A DNA stretch of 64,000 nucleotides from Arthrobacter sp. SLBN-112 (lineage in GTDB: Bacteria > Actinomycetota > Actinomycetes > Actinomycetales > Micrococcaceae). The notes below the pieces were generated by a model, which saw only the letters and a program-made list of their open reading frames with translations, had not been told where the DNA came from and made no database searches. A program made the position numbers and the translations under genes. The stretch covers positions 4,154,001 through 4,218,000 of the forward strand of contig NZ_JAUSXY010000001.1 in assembly GCF_030944625.1 (NCBI RefSeq), written 5' to 3'. Below, piece by piece: positions 30,761 through 40,652 of this stretch (position 1 is its first letter; the number at the start of each line of letters is the position of its first letter).

Positions 30761-32013
30761 GCGCAATGTTCCGGGCCCTCGAAAACCCCAACTACCGCAT
30801 CTGGGCCGGCGGCGCAATCGTATCCAACATCGGCACCTGGATGCAGCGGGTGGCGCAGGACTGGCTGGTCCTGACCGTCCTGACTGACCACTCCGGTGCC
30901 GCCGTGGGCCTCACCACCGGCCTGCAGTTCCTGCCCATGCTTCTGTTCGGCCCCTACGGCGGAGTGCTGGCGGACCGCTACCGCAAACGCATCATCCTGA
31001 TGTGGACGCAATTGGCCATGGGCTTCACCGGCCTGGCGATCGGCCTGCTGGTGGTCACCGGCACCGCGCAGTTGTGGCACGCCTATGTGGCAGCGTTCTG
31101 CCTGGGTGTTGCCAGCGCCGTGGATGCCCCCGCCCGCCAGGCCTTCGTGTCCGAACTGGTGGGCCAGGACAACATCTCCAACGCCGTGGCCCTGAACTCG
31201 GCATCCTTCAATACCGCCCGGCTCACCGGCCCCGCGATCGCCGGCGTCCTCATCGCCTGGGTGGGTACCGGGCCGGTGTTCCTGCTCAACGCCGCCAGCT
31301 TTGCCGCGGTGCTGGTCTCCCTGTTCCGGATCCGCACCACCCAGGCCGCTCCGGCGGTGACAGGGACGCGGAACAAACACCAGGTGGTGGAGGGCATACG
31401 GTACGTGCGCCGCAGGCCGGACCTCATGTTGATCATGGTCCTGGTGGGCATCCTGGGCGCGTTCGGGATGAACTTCCCGGTCATCAACTCGCTGATGGCC
31501 ACCACCGAGTTCAGCATGGGACCCAGCGAATTCGGGCTCCTCGGCTCGATCATGGCAGTGGGTACCCTGGCCGGTGCCCTCCTGGCGGCGCGCCGGTCCG
31601 GCCCGCGGCTGCGCTTCCTGCTGGGCGGCGCGTTGGGTTTGGGATTCTTTACGATCCTGGGCAGCCTGGCGCCGTCATTCTGGACCTACGCCGCCATCCT
31701 GATTCCGGTGGGCCTGGCCTCCATCACGTTCCTGAACAGCTGCAACACCAGCATCCAGCTCTCCGTGGAGGCTCAGTTCCGCGGCCGTGTCCTGGCGCTG
31801 TACCTGGCCGTGCTGCAAGGCGGGACCGCGCTGGGGTCGCCGCTGGTGGGCTGGATCGGCAGCCAGTTCGGCGCCCGCTGGTCCGTGGCGTCCGGCGGCA
31901 TCGTGGTGCTCCTGGCCGGAATCGCGGCTGTGGTGGCGGTGAGCAGGCGGCACCGGATCACCTTCCGCGGCGCGCTCCGGATGGCTTTGGGCCGGCGGGA
32001 GCCGGCGGTGTGA
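30757..32013 (+). CDS. MFS efflux transporter (EntS/DHA3-like)
   Basis: The 418-residue membrane protein has about 12 helices. GGVLADRYRKRIILM is the MFS signature loop between helices 2 and 3, and the N-terminal FRALENPNYRIWAGGAIVSNIGTWMQRVAQDWLV is typical of the EntS/DHA3 group, which exports siderophores, macrolides or other compounds. Its ATG overlaps the marR stop (ATGA). The substrate is not predictable, but control by MarR suggests an inducible toxic compound. Confidence 0.9.
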   Translation: MSAMFRALENPNYRIWAGGAIVSNIGTWMQRVAQDWLVLTVLTDHSGAAVGLTTGLQFLPMLLFGPYGGVLADRYRKRIILMWTQLAMGFTGLAIGLLVVTGTAQLWHAYVAAFCLGVASAVDAPARQAFVSELVGQDNISNAVALNSASFNTARLTGPAIAGVLIAWVGTGPVFLLNAASFAAVLVSLFRIRTTQAAPAVTGTRNKHQVVEGIRYVRRRPDLMLIMVLVGILGAFGMNFPVINSLMATTEFSMGPSEFGLLGSIMAVGTLAGALLAARRSGPRLRFLLGGALGLGFFTILGSLAPSFWTYAAILIPVGLASITFLNSCNTSIQLSVEAQFRGRVLALYLAVLQGGTALGSPLVGWIGSQFGARWSVASGGIVVLLAGIAAVVAVSRRHRITFRGALRMALGRREPAV

Positions 32014-32061
32014 GAAGGCCGGCCGGCCCATCCTTCACAAGGTTGCCCCAAGCAGAGCGCT

Positions 32062-32409
32062 CTATGCCGGCTTGTTGACGATGTCCACCGAGATCTCCAC
32101 GGCCGGGACTGTTCCGCGGTTCTCCAGCCAGTGGTTGGTGTTGCGGTCCTCCGGCCAGCCCACGCCCGGCCCGTATTCTGTGGCCACGCCGTCCCGGTGG
32201 TCGGTGATGTTCCCCTGCAGGATGTACACCGTCCCGGGCCGCCCTGCGTGATCGTGAAGGGGCCCGAACACTCCGCCGGGTTCGATGGTCACCATCCGCA
32301 TCCGCAGTTGCCGGCCCTCCATGCCGTCGATCTCAACGGCGAGGTCCACCGTTGCCAGCAACTCCACCGTGACGCCTCTCGTCTCCTGTTCCGCCTTCTC
32401 CACGCCCAT
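32062..32409 (-). CDS. single-domain cupin protein
   Basis: The 115-residue protein is one cupin barrel: MVTIEPGGVFGPLHDHAGRPGTVYILQG supplies the first metal motif (H-H-E-like, here with HDH and no clear Glu), and NTNHWLENRG the second histidine. Small cupins of this type have no fixed function. ATG 32409 follows GGGAAG. It is convergent with the MFS gene and appears to stand alone. Confidence 0.78.
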   Translation of the reverse strand: MGVEKAEQETRGVTVELLATVDLAVEIDGMEGRQLRMRMVTIEPGGVFGPLHDHAGRPGTVYILQGNITDHRDGVATEYGPGVGWPEDRNTNHWLENRGTVPAVEISVDIVNKPA

Positions 32410-32546
32410 CGCTTCCCTTTCGGTTGGACACACACGACGGCGGCGCCGGCCCGCCGCTTCAGCGCACCCGGGTGACGGGTGCTTTGGGCGGTGAGTGCCG
32501 GCGTCGTCAACTTATCTGCTGAGCCTGCAACTGCGGGCGGCGGCGG

Positions 32547-32933
32547 TCAAGCCGGAAGCGAGGAAATGTTCAGGATGTTGCCCTCACTGTCCAGGAACCA
32601 GGCTGCCTGGCCCACGCCTTCCATCGAAGCGATGCCGTTCTCGGTCTTCAGGCCGGGCATGTCGTATTCTTCGAAAACAACGCCGCGGCCGCGGAGCTCT
32701 TCCACGTCACGCTGCACATCATCGGTTCCCCAACCAATCTGCGTGTTCTTGGCTGAACCGGCATTGTCCGTTTGGTAAATCAGGAACGCGGTACCCTTCC
32801 CGCAGCGGTAGACAAGTCCGCCGTCACCCATGGTCCGCTCGGGCTCCAGCCCAAGCTTGTCCCGATAAAATTCCCGTGCCCGGTCAACGTCCTTCGCCGG
32901 CAAAACAGCCATGACTTCCAGATCTTTGAGCAT
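32547..32933 (-). CDS. VOC-family protein (glyoxalase superfamily)
   Basis: The 128-residue protein starts MLKDLEVMAVLPAKDVDRAREFYRDKLG and closes with FLDSEGNILNISSLPA, a single VOC domain. Metal ligands and substrate cannot be fixed from sequence. ATG 32933 is preceded by GGAGAG about nine bases upstream; the frame remains open upstream, but that part does not resemble the family. The 240 bases upstream, to the GerW-like gene, show nothing recognisable. Confidence 0.85.
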   Translation of the reverse strand: MLKDLEVMAVLPAKDVDRAREFYRDKLGLEPERTMGDGGLVYRCGKGTAFLIYQTDNAGSAKNTQIGWGTDDVQRDVEELRGRGVVFEEYDMPGLKTENGIASMEGVGQAAWFLDSEGNILNISSLPA

Positions 32934-33174
32934 GACAACAACTCTCCTTGCCACATTTCCTGATGGCGATGCTCTCCCCCGAATCGGTCCGGCTGCCGCC
33001 GGGCCTCGTGGCCGTCCTTCCCGCCGAATGCCGGGGCGGCCACCTGGAGCTCCCTGATCCGCGATGGCAGAAGCCATCGGCACGGGGTTCCCGAAGTCTA
33101 CGAGGCCATTATGGAACTGTTCGTTCCCGCATGGAATAGGGGTTTTTATTGGGGGCAGGGCAGGGGCGGCGCGG

Positions 33175-33498
33175 CTATTTCCGGGTGGCGGAGATGGCCC
33201 TGCGGGCGGCCCTGCCTGCCACCGCCACCAGGGGAACGAGGCATACCAGGACGGCGATGGTGTTGGGGCGGAACGCCGGGCTGCCATTGACCGTCCGGTA
33301 CACCCCCAAGGGCAAGACGAAGCCGCCGCCGCCTCCACCGGAAGCCCCTTCCTCCGATTCCATGCCGCCGCCGAAGCCGAATGACACCAGCGCGACGGGC
33401 ACGATCTCCTCCCCGCCCAGGTTCACCGGAGTGCCGTAGGCGCGGGCCACGCCCATGTTCTTGAAGGTGTCAACGAGGGACGCGAAGGTGTCAGCCAT
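33175..33498 (-). CDS. GerW/YtfJ-family sporulation-type protein (small)
   Basis: The 107-residue product resembles the GerW (YtfJ) family: FKNMGVARAYGTPVNLGGEEIVPVALVSFGFGGG with a Gly-rich loop and then GFVLPLGVYRT. It ends in a hydrophobic segment (TIAVLVCLVPLVAVA) and a basic tail. In Bacillus the family is linked to spore germination, but it is widespread in non-sporulating actinobacteria, where its role is unknown. ATG 33498 is chosen because the homology starts there; the ribosome-binding site is weak. Confidence 0.75.
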   Translation of the reverse strand: MADTFASLVDTFKNMGVARAYGTPVNLGGEEIVPVALVSFGFGGGMESEEGASGGGGGGFVLPLGVYRTVNGSPAFRPNTIAVLVCLVPLVAVAGRAARRAISATRK

Positions 33499-33571
33499 GG
33501 GTTCAGGATAGGCGCCGCTTCGGGTGGCAGGCAGGTCCAAAGGTCCTGCCTAACACGCGCCTGCCACCTGC

Positions 33572-33916
33572 TTACCGCCGGATTTCCGCCAGCCGCAGCC
33601 GGACAATGTCCGCAATGACGTCATCCGGTACCGGCCGGGCTGCGCTGAAGCGGATGGTTCCCTTGGACAGCGAATAGCCCTCCAGGCGGCCGGCCACTGC
33701 CTCCACCACGGCGGAGGAGAACGGAAAGATCGAAAGGTGCCTGGCCGCGGCGACGGCAGCCAAGAGCGGCTTTCCGTCGAGTTTGAGGGCAGGCATCCCG
33801 TAACTCATGCCCTCCGTCGCATCGGGGGCCACTGACCGGGCGATCTCCACCACATGCTGGAGGCACCCGCGGTCCGGTTCACCGGCCGCGGCCAGGGCTT
33901 CGTCAACGGCGCCCAA
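33572..33916 (-). CDS. DUF1801 (YdhG-like) protein
   Basis: The 114-residue protein has the DUF1801/YdhG pattern: VAPDATEGMSYGMPALKLDGKPLLAAVAAARHLSIFPFS, followed by KGTIRFSAARPVPDDVIADIVRLRLAEI. A YdhG-like iron-chaperone fold is suggested by related structures, but the activity is unproven. The start is TTG 33916, six bases after the stop of the SRPBCC gene, consistent with translational coupling. Confidence 0.82.
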   Translation of the reverse strand: MGAVDEALAAAGEPDRGCLQHVVEIARSVAPDATEGMSYGMPALKLDGKPLLAAVAAARHLSIFPFSSAVVEAVAGRLEGYSLSKGTIRFSAARPVPDDVIADIVRLRLAEIRR

Positions 33917-33922
33917 GGAGCG

Positions 33923-34390
33923 TCAGCCCTTCCGGGCCGCGACTGTAGTTGCCAGTGCCGCGAGGCCGCGCTCGAAGTCGCCGCCCACCATCTTGTCCAT
34001 GTTCATGAACAGCGCGAAGAACCTGCCGATGCCCTTGTTCTCCCCGGTCATCAGCCATGTCACCTCGGTGCCGCCCGGCGCCGGACTGAACGTGAACGTA
34101 GTGGGGTTCAGTGCCTTGAAAGGCTTGGTGAACTGCAACCGGATCCCGATGCGGCTCGAAGGAACGGACTCCACGATCTCCATGGTTCCGCTGCCGGCCT
34201 TCCGGTTGCCGTTCCACTCATAGCCCGCGCCGGTACCTGATTCGCTGCCGAAGTAGCGGCGGCTCATTCCCGGATCGACCGCCTCCCAGGGGGACCACGC
34301 GGTCCATTCGTGGAAGTTGTTCACCAGCGGAAAGATCTCTTCGGGGGCGGCAGGGATGATGGCGCTGCGGCGGACTTCGAATGTAGACAT
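33923..34390 (-). CDS. SRPBCC-family (polyketide cyclase-like) protein
   Basis: The 155-residue protein begins MSTFEVRRSAIIPAAPEEIFPLVNNFHEWTAWSPWE, the entry to the START/SRPBCC helix-grip fold. It contains GSGTMEIVESVPSSRIGIRLQFTKPF and ends in TWLMTGENKGIGRFFALFMNMDKMVG. These proteins bind hydrophobic ligands in a deep pocket; no ligand is known here. It is followed by the coupled DUF1801 gene. Its own ATG 34390 has no strong ribosome-binding site. Confidence 0.85.
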   Translation of the reverse strand: MSTFEVRRSAIIPAAPEEIFPLVNNFHEWTAWSPWEAVDPGMSRRYFGSESGTGAGYEWNGNRKAGSGTMEIVESVPSSRIGIRLQFTKPFKALNPTTFTFSPAPGGTEVTWLMTGENKGIGRFFALFMNMDKMVGGDFERGLAALATTVAARKG

Positions 34391-34421
34391 GGGCCAAGCA
34401 TAGGGCCGCAGGGCACCGGGG

Positions 34422-35339
34422 TTAAGGGAGGACCACGTTCACCGGTTCGCGGCCCTCAAGCAGCAGCCCGATCTGCTTCCTGATCAGGCGCACCATGCGG
34501 GGGAACATGGCCGAGCTGGCGCCGCCCACATGGGGCGTGATGAGCACGCCCGGGGTGCTCCACAGCGGGTGGCCGGCGGGCAGCGGTTCCGGATCGGTCA
34601 CGTCCAGGGCGGCACGGAGCCGGCCGGTTGCGGTCTCGGCCAGCAGCGCGTCCGTATTGGCCACGGGGCCACGGGCCACATTCACCAGCAGGGCGCCGTC
34701 CGGCATGGCGGCCAGGAACTTGGCGTCCACCAGCTGCTCGGTCTGCCCGCTGAGGGGAACACTGACCACCACGATCTCGTGCAGCGGCAGCTGTTCGTAG
34801 AGCGAGTCGATCCCGTGGATGGTTCCACGATCGTCCTCCCGCGCACGGCTGGCCATCCGGGTGACCTCGGTTTCGAACGGGAGGAGCCGGGCCTCGATGG
34901 CCTTGCCTACTCCCCCATAGCCGACCAGCAGGACGCGCCTGTCCGCCAGGCTGGGGCGCTGGCTGTTGTCCCACGTGCCGTTGTCCTGGTTCCGGGCGAA
35001 GTCCGGGATGCCGCGCTGGGAGGCGACCATCATGCCCACGGCAAGCTCCGCCGTCGACGTCTCATGGACTCCGGCCGCGTTGGCGAAGGGGACACCTTCA
35101 GGCAAAACCGCGGCCACGCCGTCGTACCCGATGGACTGGCTCTGCACCAGGCCAACGTCCACGCCCTCCAGCGCGGCGAGCGCGGACGGTTTGCCCATGT
35201 AGGGCGGCACCAGGAGATCCAGCCGGCCCTCCGGGGCAGGGCCGGTCAGGTCCCAGAGCACAAAGTCGACGCCTTCAACGGGCGCGAGTGCGTCCAGCAG
35301 GTTTTCGGCGGGCAGGCATACGCGCAGGCGGGCACTCAT
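34422..35339 (-). CDS. D-isomer-specific 2-hydroxyacid dehydrogenase family protein
   Basis: The 305-residue protein has the NAD-binding motif VLLVGYGGVGKAIEA and the catalytic Arg in LLVNVARGPV, the Glu in DVTDPEPLP and the His in ITPHVGGAS, so it should be an active dehydrogenase of a 2-hydroxy/2-oxo acid. Its start overlaps the deoR stop by four bases, making it part of the sulfoquinovose regulator's transcript. A role on a three-carbon sulfonate such as sulfolactate is possible but only inferred; it may equally be a general glyoxylate/hydroxypyruvate reductase. Confidence 0.85.
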   Translation of the reverse strand: MSARLRVCLPAENLLDALAPVEGVDFVLWDLTGPAPEGRLDLLVPPYMGKPSALAALEGVDVGLVQSQSIGYDGVAAVLPEGVPFANAAGVHETSTAELAVGMMVASQRGIPDFARNQDNGTWDNSQRPSLADRRVLLVGYGGVGKAIEARLLPFETEVTRMASRAREDDRGTIHGIDSLYEQLPLHEIVVVSVPLSGQTEQLVDAKFLAAMPDGALLVNVARGPVANTDALLAETATGRLRAALDVTDPEPLPAGHPLWSTPGVLITPHVGGASSAMFPRMVRLIRKQIGLLLEGREPVNVVLP

Positions 35340-36118
35340 GCGGCGACCATCAGCTTGACGTTGGCGGCGCCCAAGGCATCCTCGATTTCCTGCGGCGGCG
35401 GGGCATCCGTCACCAGGATGTCCACCGCATCAAATGCTGCCAGCCGCGCCAGCGCATACCTGAGCATCTTCTGGTGCGTTGCCACCACCACCACCTGTTC
35501 CGCCGAATTCATAAGGGCGATCTTAGTAGCGCGCTCCACGTCCCGCTCGATGTAGAAGGCCTCGTCGTGGATACCGCTCACCCCGATGAACGCCGTCTTG
35601 GCACGCAGGCCGGCCGCCGCACTGACCGTCATGGGACCGTTGAACGCCTGGCTGTCCAGCAACAGCTCCCCGCCAAGGCAGATGGTGCGCGCCGCCGTGA
35701 GCTGCAGGCAGCGCTGGATGGCGGGTGCGGAGTGCGTGATGATGGTGCCCGTGAAGGACGTGGGCAGCTCCTGGGCGATCTGGTAGGTGGTGGTGCCGGC
35801 ATCCAGGATGATGGCGTCCCGCTCGCCGATCAGCGCTACGCAGGCACGCGCCACCCGCAGCTTGGCGTCGGCGTCCTCCCGGACCCGGGCGGCGAAATTC
35901 GCGTTCTGGCCGTGCCCGTCCACGGCACTGACCCCGCCATGGACCACCCGTACCAGGCCGCGCTTGGCCAGCACCCGGGTGTCCCGCCGCACGGTCATGT
36001 CGGAGACCGCAAACGTCCCCGCGAGGTCGTTGGTGGAAATGAAGCCCTTCCGGCCCAGCTCATCAAGGATGGTGAGCTGTCGGGGCGTCAGCGGCGCCTC
36101 TTCATGTGCGGTGCTCAT
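35336..36118 (-). CDS. DeoR-family regulator, likely repressor of the sulfoquinovose genes
   Basis: The 260-residue protein has an N-terminal DeoR winged helix (TPRQLTILDELGRKGFISTNDLAGTFAVSDMTVRRD) and a sugar-phosphate-sensing domain with AIILDAGTTTYQIA and KTAFIGVSGI. E. coli controls its sulfoquinovose genes with a DeoR-type repressor (YihW/CsqR) that senses sulfoquinovose or its derivatives, and the family and setting agree here. ATG 36118 follows GGGAAGAG. A near-perfect palindrome at 36163-36180 and a second copy at 37402-37419 are the likely binding sites, one autoregulatory and one over the catabolic promoters. Confidence 0.88.
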   Translation of the reverse strand: MSTAHEEAPLTPRQLTILDELGRKGFISTNDLAGTFAVSDMTVRRDTRVLAKRGLVRVVHGGVSAVDGHGQNANFAARVREDADAKLRVARACVALIGERDAIILDAGTTTYQIAQELPTSFTGTIITHSAPAIQRCLQLTAARTICLGGELLLDSQAFNGPMTVSAAAGLRAKTAFIGVSGIHDEAFYIERDVERATKIALMNSAEQVVVVATHQKMLRYALARLAAFDAVDILVTDAPPPQEIEDALGAANVKLMVAA

Positions 36119-36162
36119 AAGCTGCTCTTCCCTCCCCAATGCGCCGGGCAGAGCCTGGCGGC

Positions 36163-36180
36163 GTGTTGGACTTCCAACAC
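36163..36180. promoter_or_regulatory. DeoR operator, autoregulatory copy
   Basis: GTGTTGGA-CT-TCCAACAC is an 18-base perfect inverted repeat 45 bases upstream of deoR. The same half-sites GTGTTG and CAACAY with a six-base centre recur at 37402-37419. The pairing of two sites around one regulator gene supports the call. Confidence 0.7.
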
Positions 36181-36188
36181 CAATCTTC

Positions 36189-37436
<1,248 letters not shown>

Positions 37437-37469
37437 TCAATACCAGCCGGAACTACAACGAGGTGGAAC

Positions 37470-38366
37470 GTGCCCCAACCGTCAACTGGAACCCTGCTCT
37501 TCGTAGGCTGTGCCACTCTTGACTCCATTGCCCTGGTGCAGGACTACCCCGCCGCGGACAGCCGGACCGTCGCCACGGATTTTGCGACGGCGGGCGGCGG
37601 CCCCGCGGCCACAGCGGCCGTCGCAGCGGCACGGGCAGGTGCGGACACCGCTTTCGCCGGCGTCCTGGGCACCGACGAAGAAGGCGACCGCATCATTGCC
37701 GGGCTTGAAGCCGAAGGCGTGGACACCTCCGCTGTGATCCGCGATCCCGGAGTGAAGACCGGTGCCAGCGTGATCATCGTCAGCAAGGCCACCGAAGGCC
37801 GGGCGATCGTCACCCGGCCTGTGCCGCCGATCAACTTCCCTGCGGGCAGCCGTTTCTTTGACCTGCTGGCATCCGCCGCATGGGTCCATGCGGACCACCT
37901 GGGGTGGAATGCAGTCTCTGGTGCCCGCTCCGCACCGCGGAACATCAGCGTGGACGCCGGCAATCCCATCCCGTCCTTCAGCCCGGCCGCCGTCGCACTC
38001 TACGTGCCCACCATAGAAAGGCTCCAGGCAGAGTACGGCGCCGGCCACTCCCCCGAGGCCCTCCTGGGCAAAGCGCTCGACGACGGCGCCTCCGCCGTCG
38101 TCGCCACCGCCGGCTCAGACGGCGCCTGGGTCCTGGAACGCGGCGGGGACCCCGTCCACGTGCCGGCCACGCCGGCAGACATCGTTTCCACCCTCGGCGC
38201 GGGCGACGTCTACCACGGCGCGCTCCTCGCCGCCGTCGCCGCCGGCCTGCCGCTGGTGGAAGCCGCCGCATTCGCCGGCCGCACCGCCACCGCGTCCTGC
38301 GCCGGGCTGGACGGCCGCTCCGCAATCCCGCACCAAACCGTCAACCCCGTCCCAGCCCCCAACTGA
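37470..38366 (+). CDS. yihV: 6-deoxy-6-sulfofructose kinase (PfkB family, YihV-like)
   Basis: The 298-residue ribokinase-fold protein has the substrate motif GGGPAATAAVAAARAGA at 42-58, almost the same as E. coli YihV, and GAGDVYHGAL from 243 with the catalytic base Asp246. It ends with the GLDGRSAIP segment that also matches YihV. The enzyme phosphorylates sulfofructose at C1 with ATP in the sulfo-EMP pathway. GTG 37470 is chosen because GAGGTGG precedes it; an in-frame upstream start at 37425 would lie in the promoter region. It is the first gene of an eight-gene plus-strand operon, 21 bases before the aldolase. Confidence 0.88.
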   Translation: MPQPSTGTLLFVGCATLDSIALVQDYPAADSRTVATDFATAGGGPAATAAVAAARAGADTAFAGVLGTDEEGDRIIAGLEAEGVDTSAVIRDPGVKTGASVIIVSKATEGRAIVTRPVPPINFPAGSRFFDLLASAAWVHADHLGWNAVSGARSAPRNISVDAGNPIPSFSPAAVALYVPTIERLQAEYGAGHSPEALLGKALDDGASAVVATAGSDGAWVLERGGDPVHVPATPADIVSTLGAGDVYHGALLAAVAAGLPLVEAAAFAGRTATASCAGLDGRSAIPHQTVNPVPAPN

Positions 38367-38387
38367 CCAACCGAAAGAAGCCACCCC

Positions 38388-39272
38388 ATGAGCCGTACCG
38401 ACCTTTCCCCGCTTCAACGCCCGTCGGGAGCCTTCGCCATGCTTGCCGTTGACCAGCGTGAAGCCATGCGCAACATGTTCGCCGAGCACACCGACAAGCC
38501 CGTCACGGACCAGGATCTCCGCGACTTCAAGCTCGCAGCCGCCCGGATCCTGACCCCTAACGCGTCCGGCATCCTGATCGACCGGCAGTTCGCGCTGGAC
38601 CAGGCCATCGAGGCCGGCGTCGTGGACCCCACCTGCGGGCTCATCGCCTCCGCCGACCATTTCGAGTCGGCCCACGGCGAACTGGTGGGCGAGGTAACCA
38701 TCGACCGCCTGGTGGATCCAAAGAAGTACGCGGCCCTGGGCGTGAAGGCCCTCAAGCTGCTGGTCCTCTACCGCCCGGACGAGCCCGCCGAGGGCCGCGT
38801 GGCCATGGTCCGTGAGTTCGTGGAAAGCTGCCGGTCCGCCGGACTGATCAGCATCATCGAGCCTGTCTCCCGCAAACCCCTTGCCGGCGGCGACTTTGAC
38901 TGGAATGCCGGCATCCTGGCCGCAGCCAAGGAACTCGGAAGCCTGGGCGCTGACCTGTACAAGGCTGAGGTCCCCTTCAAGGGCCAAGCCTCCGAGGAAG
39001 ATGTCCGGGCAGCCTGCGCCGAGCTGACCAAGGTCATTGACGGTCCCTGGGTGGTCCTCTCCTCGGGTGTTCCCGAGGATGTCTTTCCCGATGCGGTCCG
39101 CTGGGCCTGCCTGGAAGGCGCCAGCGGCTTCCTCTCCGGACGGGCCGTCTGGGCATCCTGCATCGGCGCCCCCGACGTCGTCGAATCCCTGTCCACCGAT
39201 GCCGTCCGCCGGCTGCAGCGCCTCTGCGCCGTAGTTGACGACGTCGTCTCCGCGCAGAGGGCCCACGCATAG
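38388..39272 (+). CDS. yihT: sulfofructose-1-phosphate aldolase (YihT-like class I aldolase)
   Basis: The 294-residue TIM-barrel protein matches E. coli YihT along its length: GAFAMLAVDQREAMRNMF at 14-31, ALKLLVLYR near 121, SIIEPVSR near 155, and the Schiff-base Lys192 in GADLYKAEVP. It then has WVVLSSGV and ASGFLSGRAVWAS. It splits sulfofructose 1-phosphate into dihydroxyacetone phosphate, which enters glycolysis, and 3-sulfolactaldehyde. The ATG at 38388 follows GAAAG. It is the second gene of the operon, with a 90-base gap to the binding-protein gene that contains a small GCCACTCGTGGC hairpin. Confidence 0.92.
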   Translation: MSRTDLSPLQRPSGAFAMLAVDQREAMRNMFAEHTDKPVTDQDLRDFKLAAARILTPNASGILIDRQFALDQAIEAGVVDPTCGLIASADHFESAHGELVGEVTIDRLVDPKKYAALGVKALKLLVLYRPDEPAEGRVAMVREFVESCRSAGLISIIEPVSRKPLAGGDFDWNAGILAAAKELGSLGADLYKAEVPFKGQASEEDVRAACAELTKVIDGPWVVLSSGVPEDVFPDAVRWACLEGASGFLSGRAVWASCIGAPDVVESLSTDAVRRLQRLCAVVDDVVSAQRAHA

Positions 39273-39362
39273 CCACTCGTGGCGCACACAAACGTCCTGA
39301 CCGTGGCACCCCATCGGCAGTAAGCAAACAAGGCACACCAAACACTCAACGAGGAGATTATT

Positions 39363-40652
39363 GTGAGTCAGATTTCACGCAGGCAGGCAGTCGCCATTCT
39401 GGGAGCCCTGGGCTTCGGCGCCGCTGCGGCAGCGTGCGCCGGACCAGGCGGTTCCACCAAGCCTGGCGGTGCTTCCGGACCGGCGGCGCCCTCCACCGGC
39501 GCCGTTACCGGCAGGATATCTTTCGCCCACTGGCGCGGCGAGGACAAGGCCGTGTTCGACGAACTCATCAAGCGCTTCGCCGCACAGCATGGCGGCGTTG
39601 AGGTTGCCCAGGACATTTCCACCTCCAACGACTACAACGCCCAGGGCCTTCAGAAGGTCCGCGGCGCCGCCATCGGGGATGCATTTGCCACCTTCCGCGG
39701 CGCGCAGTTCAAGAACTTCACCGAAGCCGGAATCTACACCGACCTCAAGGACAGCAAGGCCGTTGGCAATTACCAGAAGGGACTGCTGACCGCCGGCCAA
39801 AATGGAAACAACCAACTGGGACTTCCCTATCAGGTGGTGTTCCCCATGCCCATGGCCAACGTTGACGTCTTTGACAAGGCCGGGGCGGAGATCGCCCCCA
39901 AGAACTGGGATGCGTTCCTGGGCATGTGCGAGAAGCTGGCATCTGCCGGTGTCATCCCCATCTCCTGGCCGGGCGGCGATGTCGGAAACGGCGGCCAGCT
40001 GTTCAACTGCATGATTGCCAACAACGCCCCTGTGGACGACATGTGTGCCCAGATCGAACAAGGCAAGCTCAAGTGCACCGACGACTGGTTCATCAAGATG
40101 CTCAACCAGTACAAGGACCTGAAGCCGTACGTTCAGCCCAACGCCACCGGCACCGCGGTGGAACCGGCACAGAACCTGTTCTCCCAGGGCAAGGCTGCCA
40201 TGCTGGCCACAGGTTCCTACCACATCGCCGCCGTCCGCGCGCTGGGCGCAAAGTTCCCCATGGACCTGGTGTTCCCCAACACCACCTCCGACGGCAACGG
40301 CAAGTATGAAGGCGCCTACAACGCCACCTTCATCCTTGGCGTCAACTCGGCCAGCAAGAACCAGGCCACTGCGGCGGCCTGGATCGACTTCCTTTCCGAG
40401 CCGGAGAACGCCGGCTACTACGCCAACCAGACCGCCCAGCACGTGTCAGTGGACAAGGTGGAGTACACCAACCCGGACCTGAAGCGGCTGAGCCCTTGGC
40501 TGCAGAAGAAGACGGCGCTCGCAGCCCGCTTCCAGTTCCAGAACCTCGACGTCCGCAATGCGGTGGAGGCCAGCGCCACGGCCGTCATCTCCGGCACCAG
40601 CCCGGAGCAGGCAGCCGCTGCCGCCCAGAAGATTGTTGATGAACGGCTATGA
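39363..40652 (+). CDS. ABC importer sugar-binding lipoprotein, likely for sulfoquinovose or its glycosides
   Basis: The 429-residue protein begins MSQISRRQAVAILGALGFGA and has a lipobox ending at Cys25 (AAAC); the SRRQA segment suggests Tat export. The mature part is a type-1 sugar-binding protein of the CUT1 class. Its place in the sulfoquinovose operon and the functional parallel of Agrobacterium SmoF suggest it binds sulfoquinovosyl glycerol or sulfoquinovose; residues contacting the sulfonate were not assigned. It starts at GTG 39363 after GAGGAG and overlaps the first permease gene by four bases. Confidence 0.85.
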   Translation: MSQISRRQAVAILGALGFGAAAAACAGPGGSTKPGGASGPAAPSTGAVTGRISFAHWRGEDKAVFDELIKRFAAQHGGVEVAQDISTSNDYNAQGLQKVRGAAIGDAFATFRGAQFKNFTEAGIYTDLKDSKAVGNYQKGLLTAGQNGNNQLGLPYQVVFPMPMANVDVFDKAGAEIAPKNWDAFLGMCEKLASAGVIPISWPGGDVGNGGQLFNCMIANNAPVDDMCAQIEQGKLKCTDDWFIKMLNQYKDLKPYVQPNATGTAVEPAQNLFSQGKAAMLATGSYHIAAVRALGAKFPMDLVFPNTTSDGNGKYEGAYNATFILGVNSASKNQATAAAWIDFLSEPENAGYYANQTAQHVSVDKVEYTNPDLKRLSPWLQKKTALAARFQFQNLDVRNAVEASATAVISGTSPEQAAAAAQKIVDERL

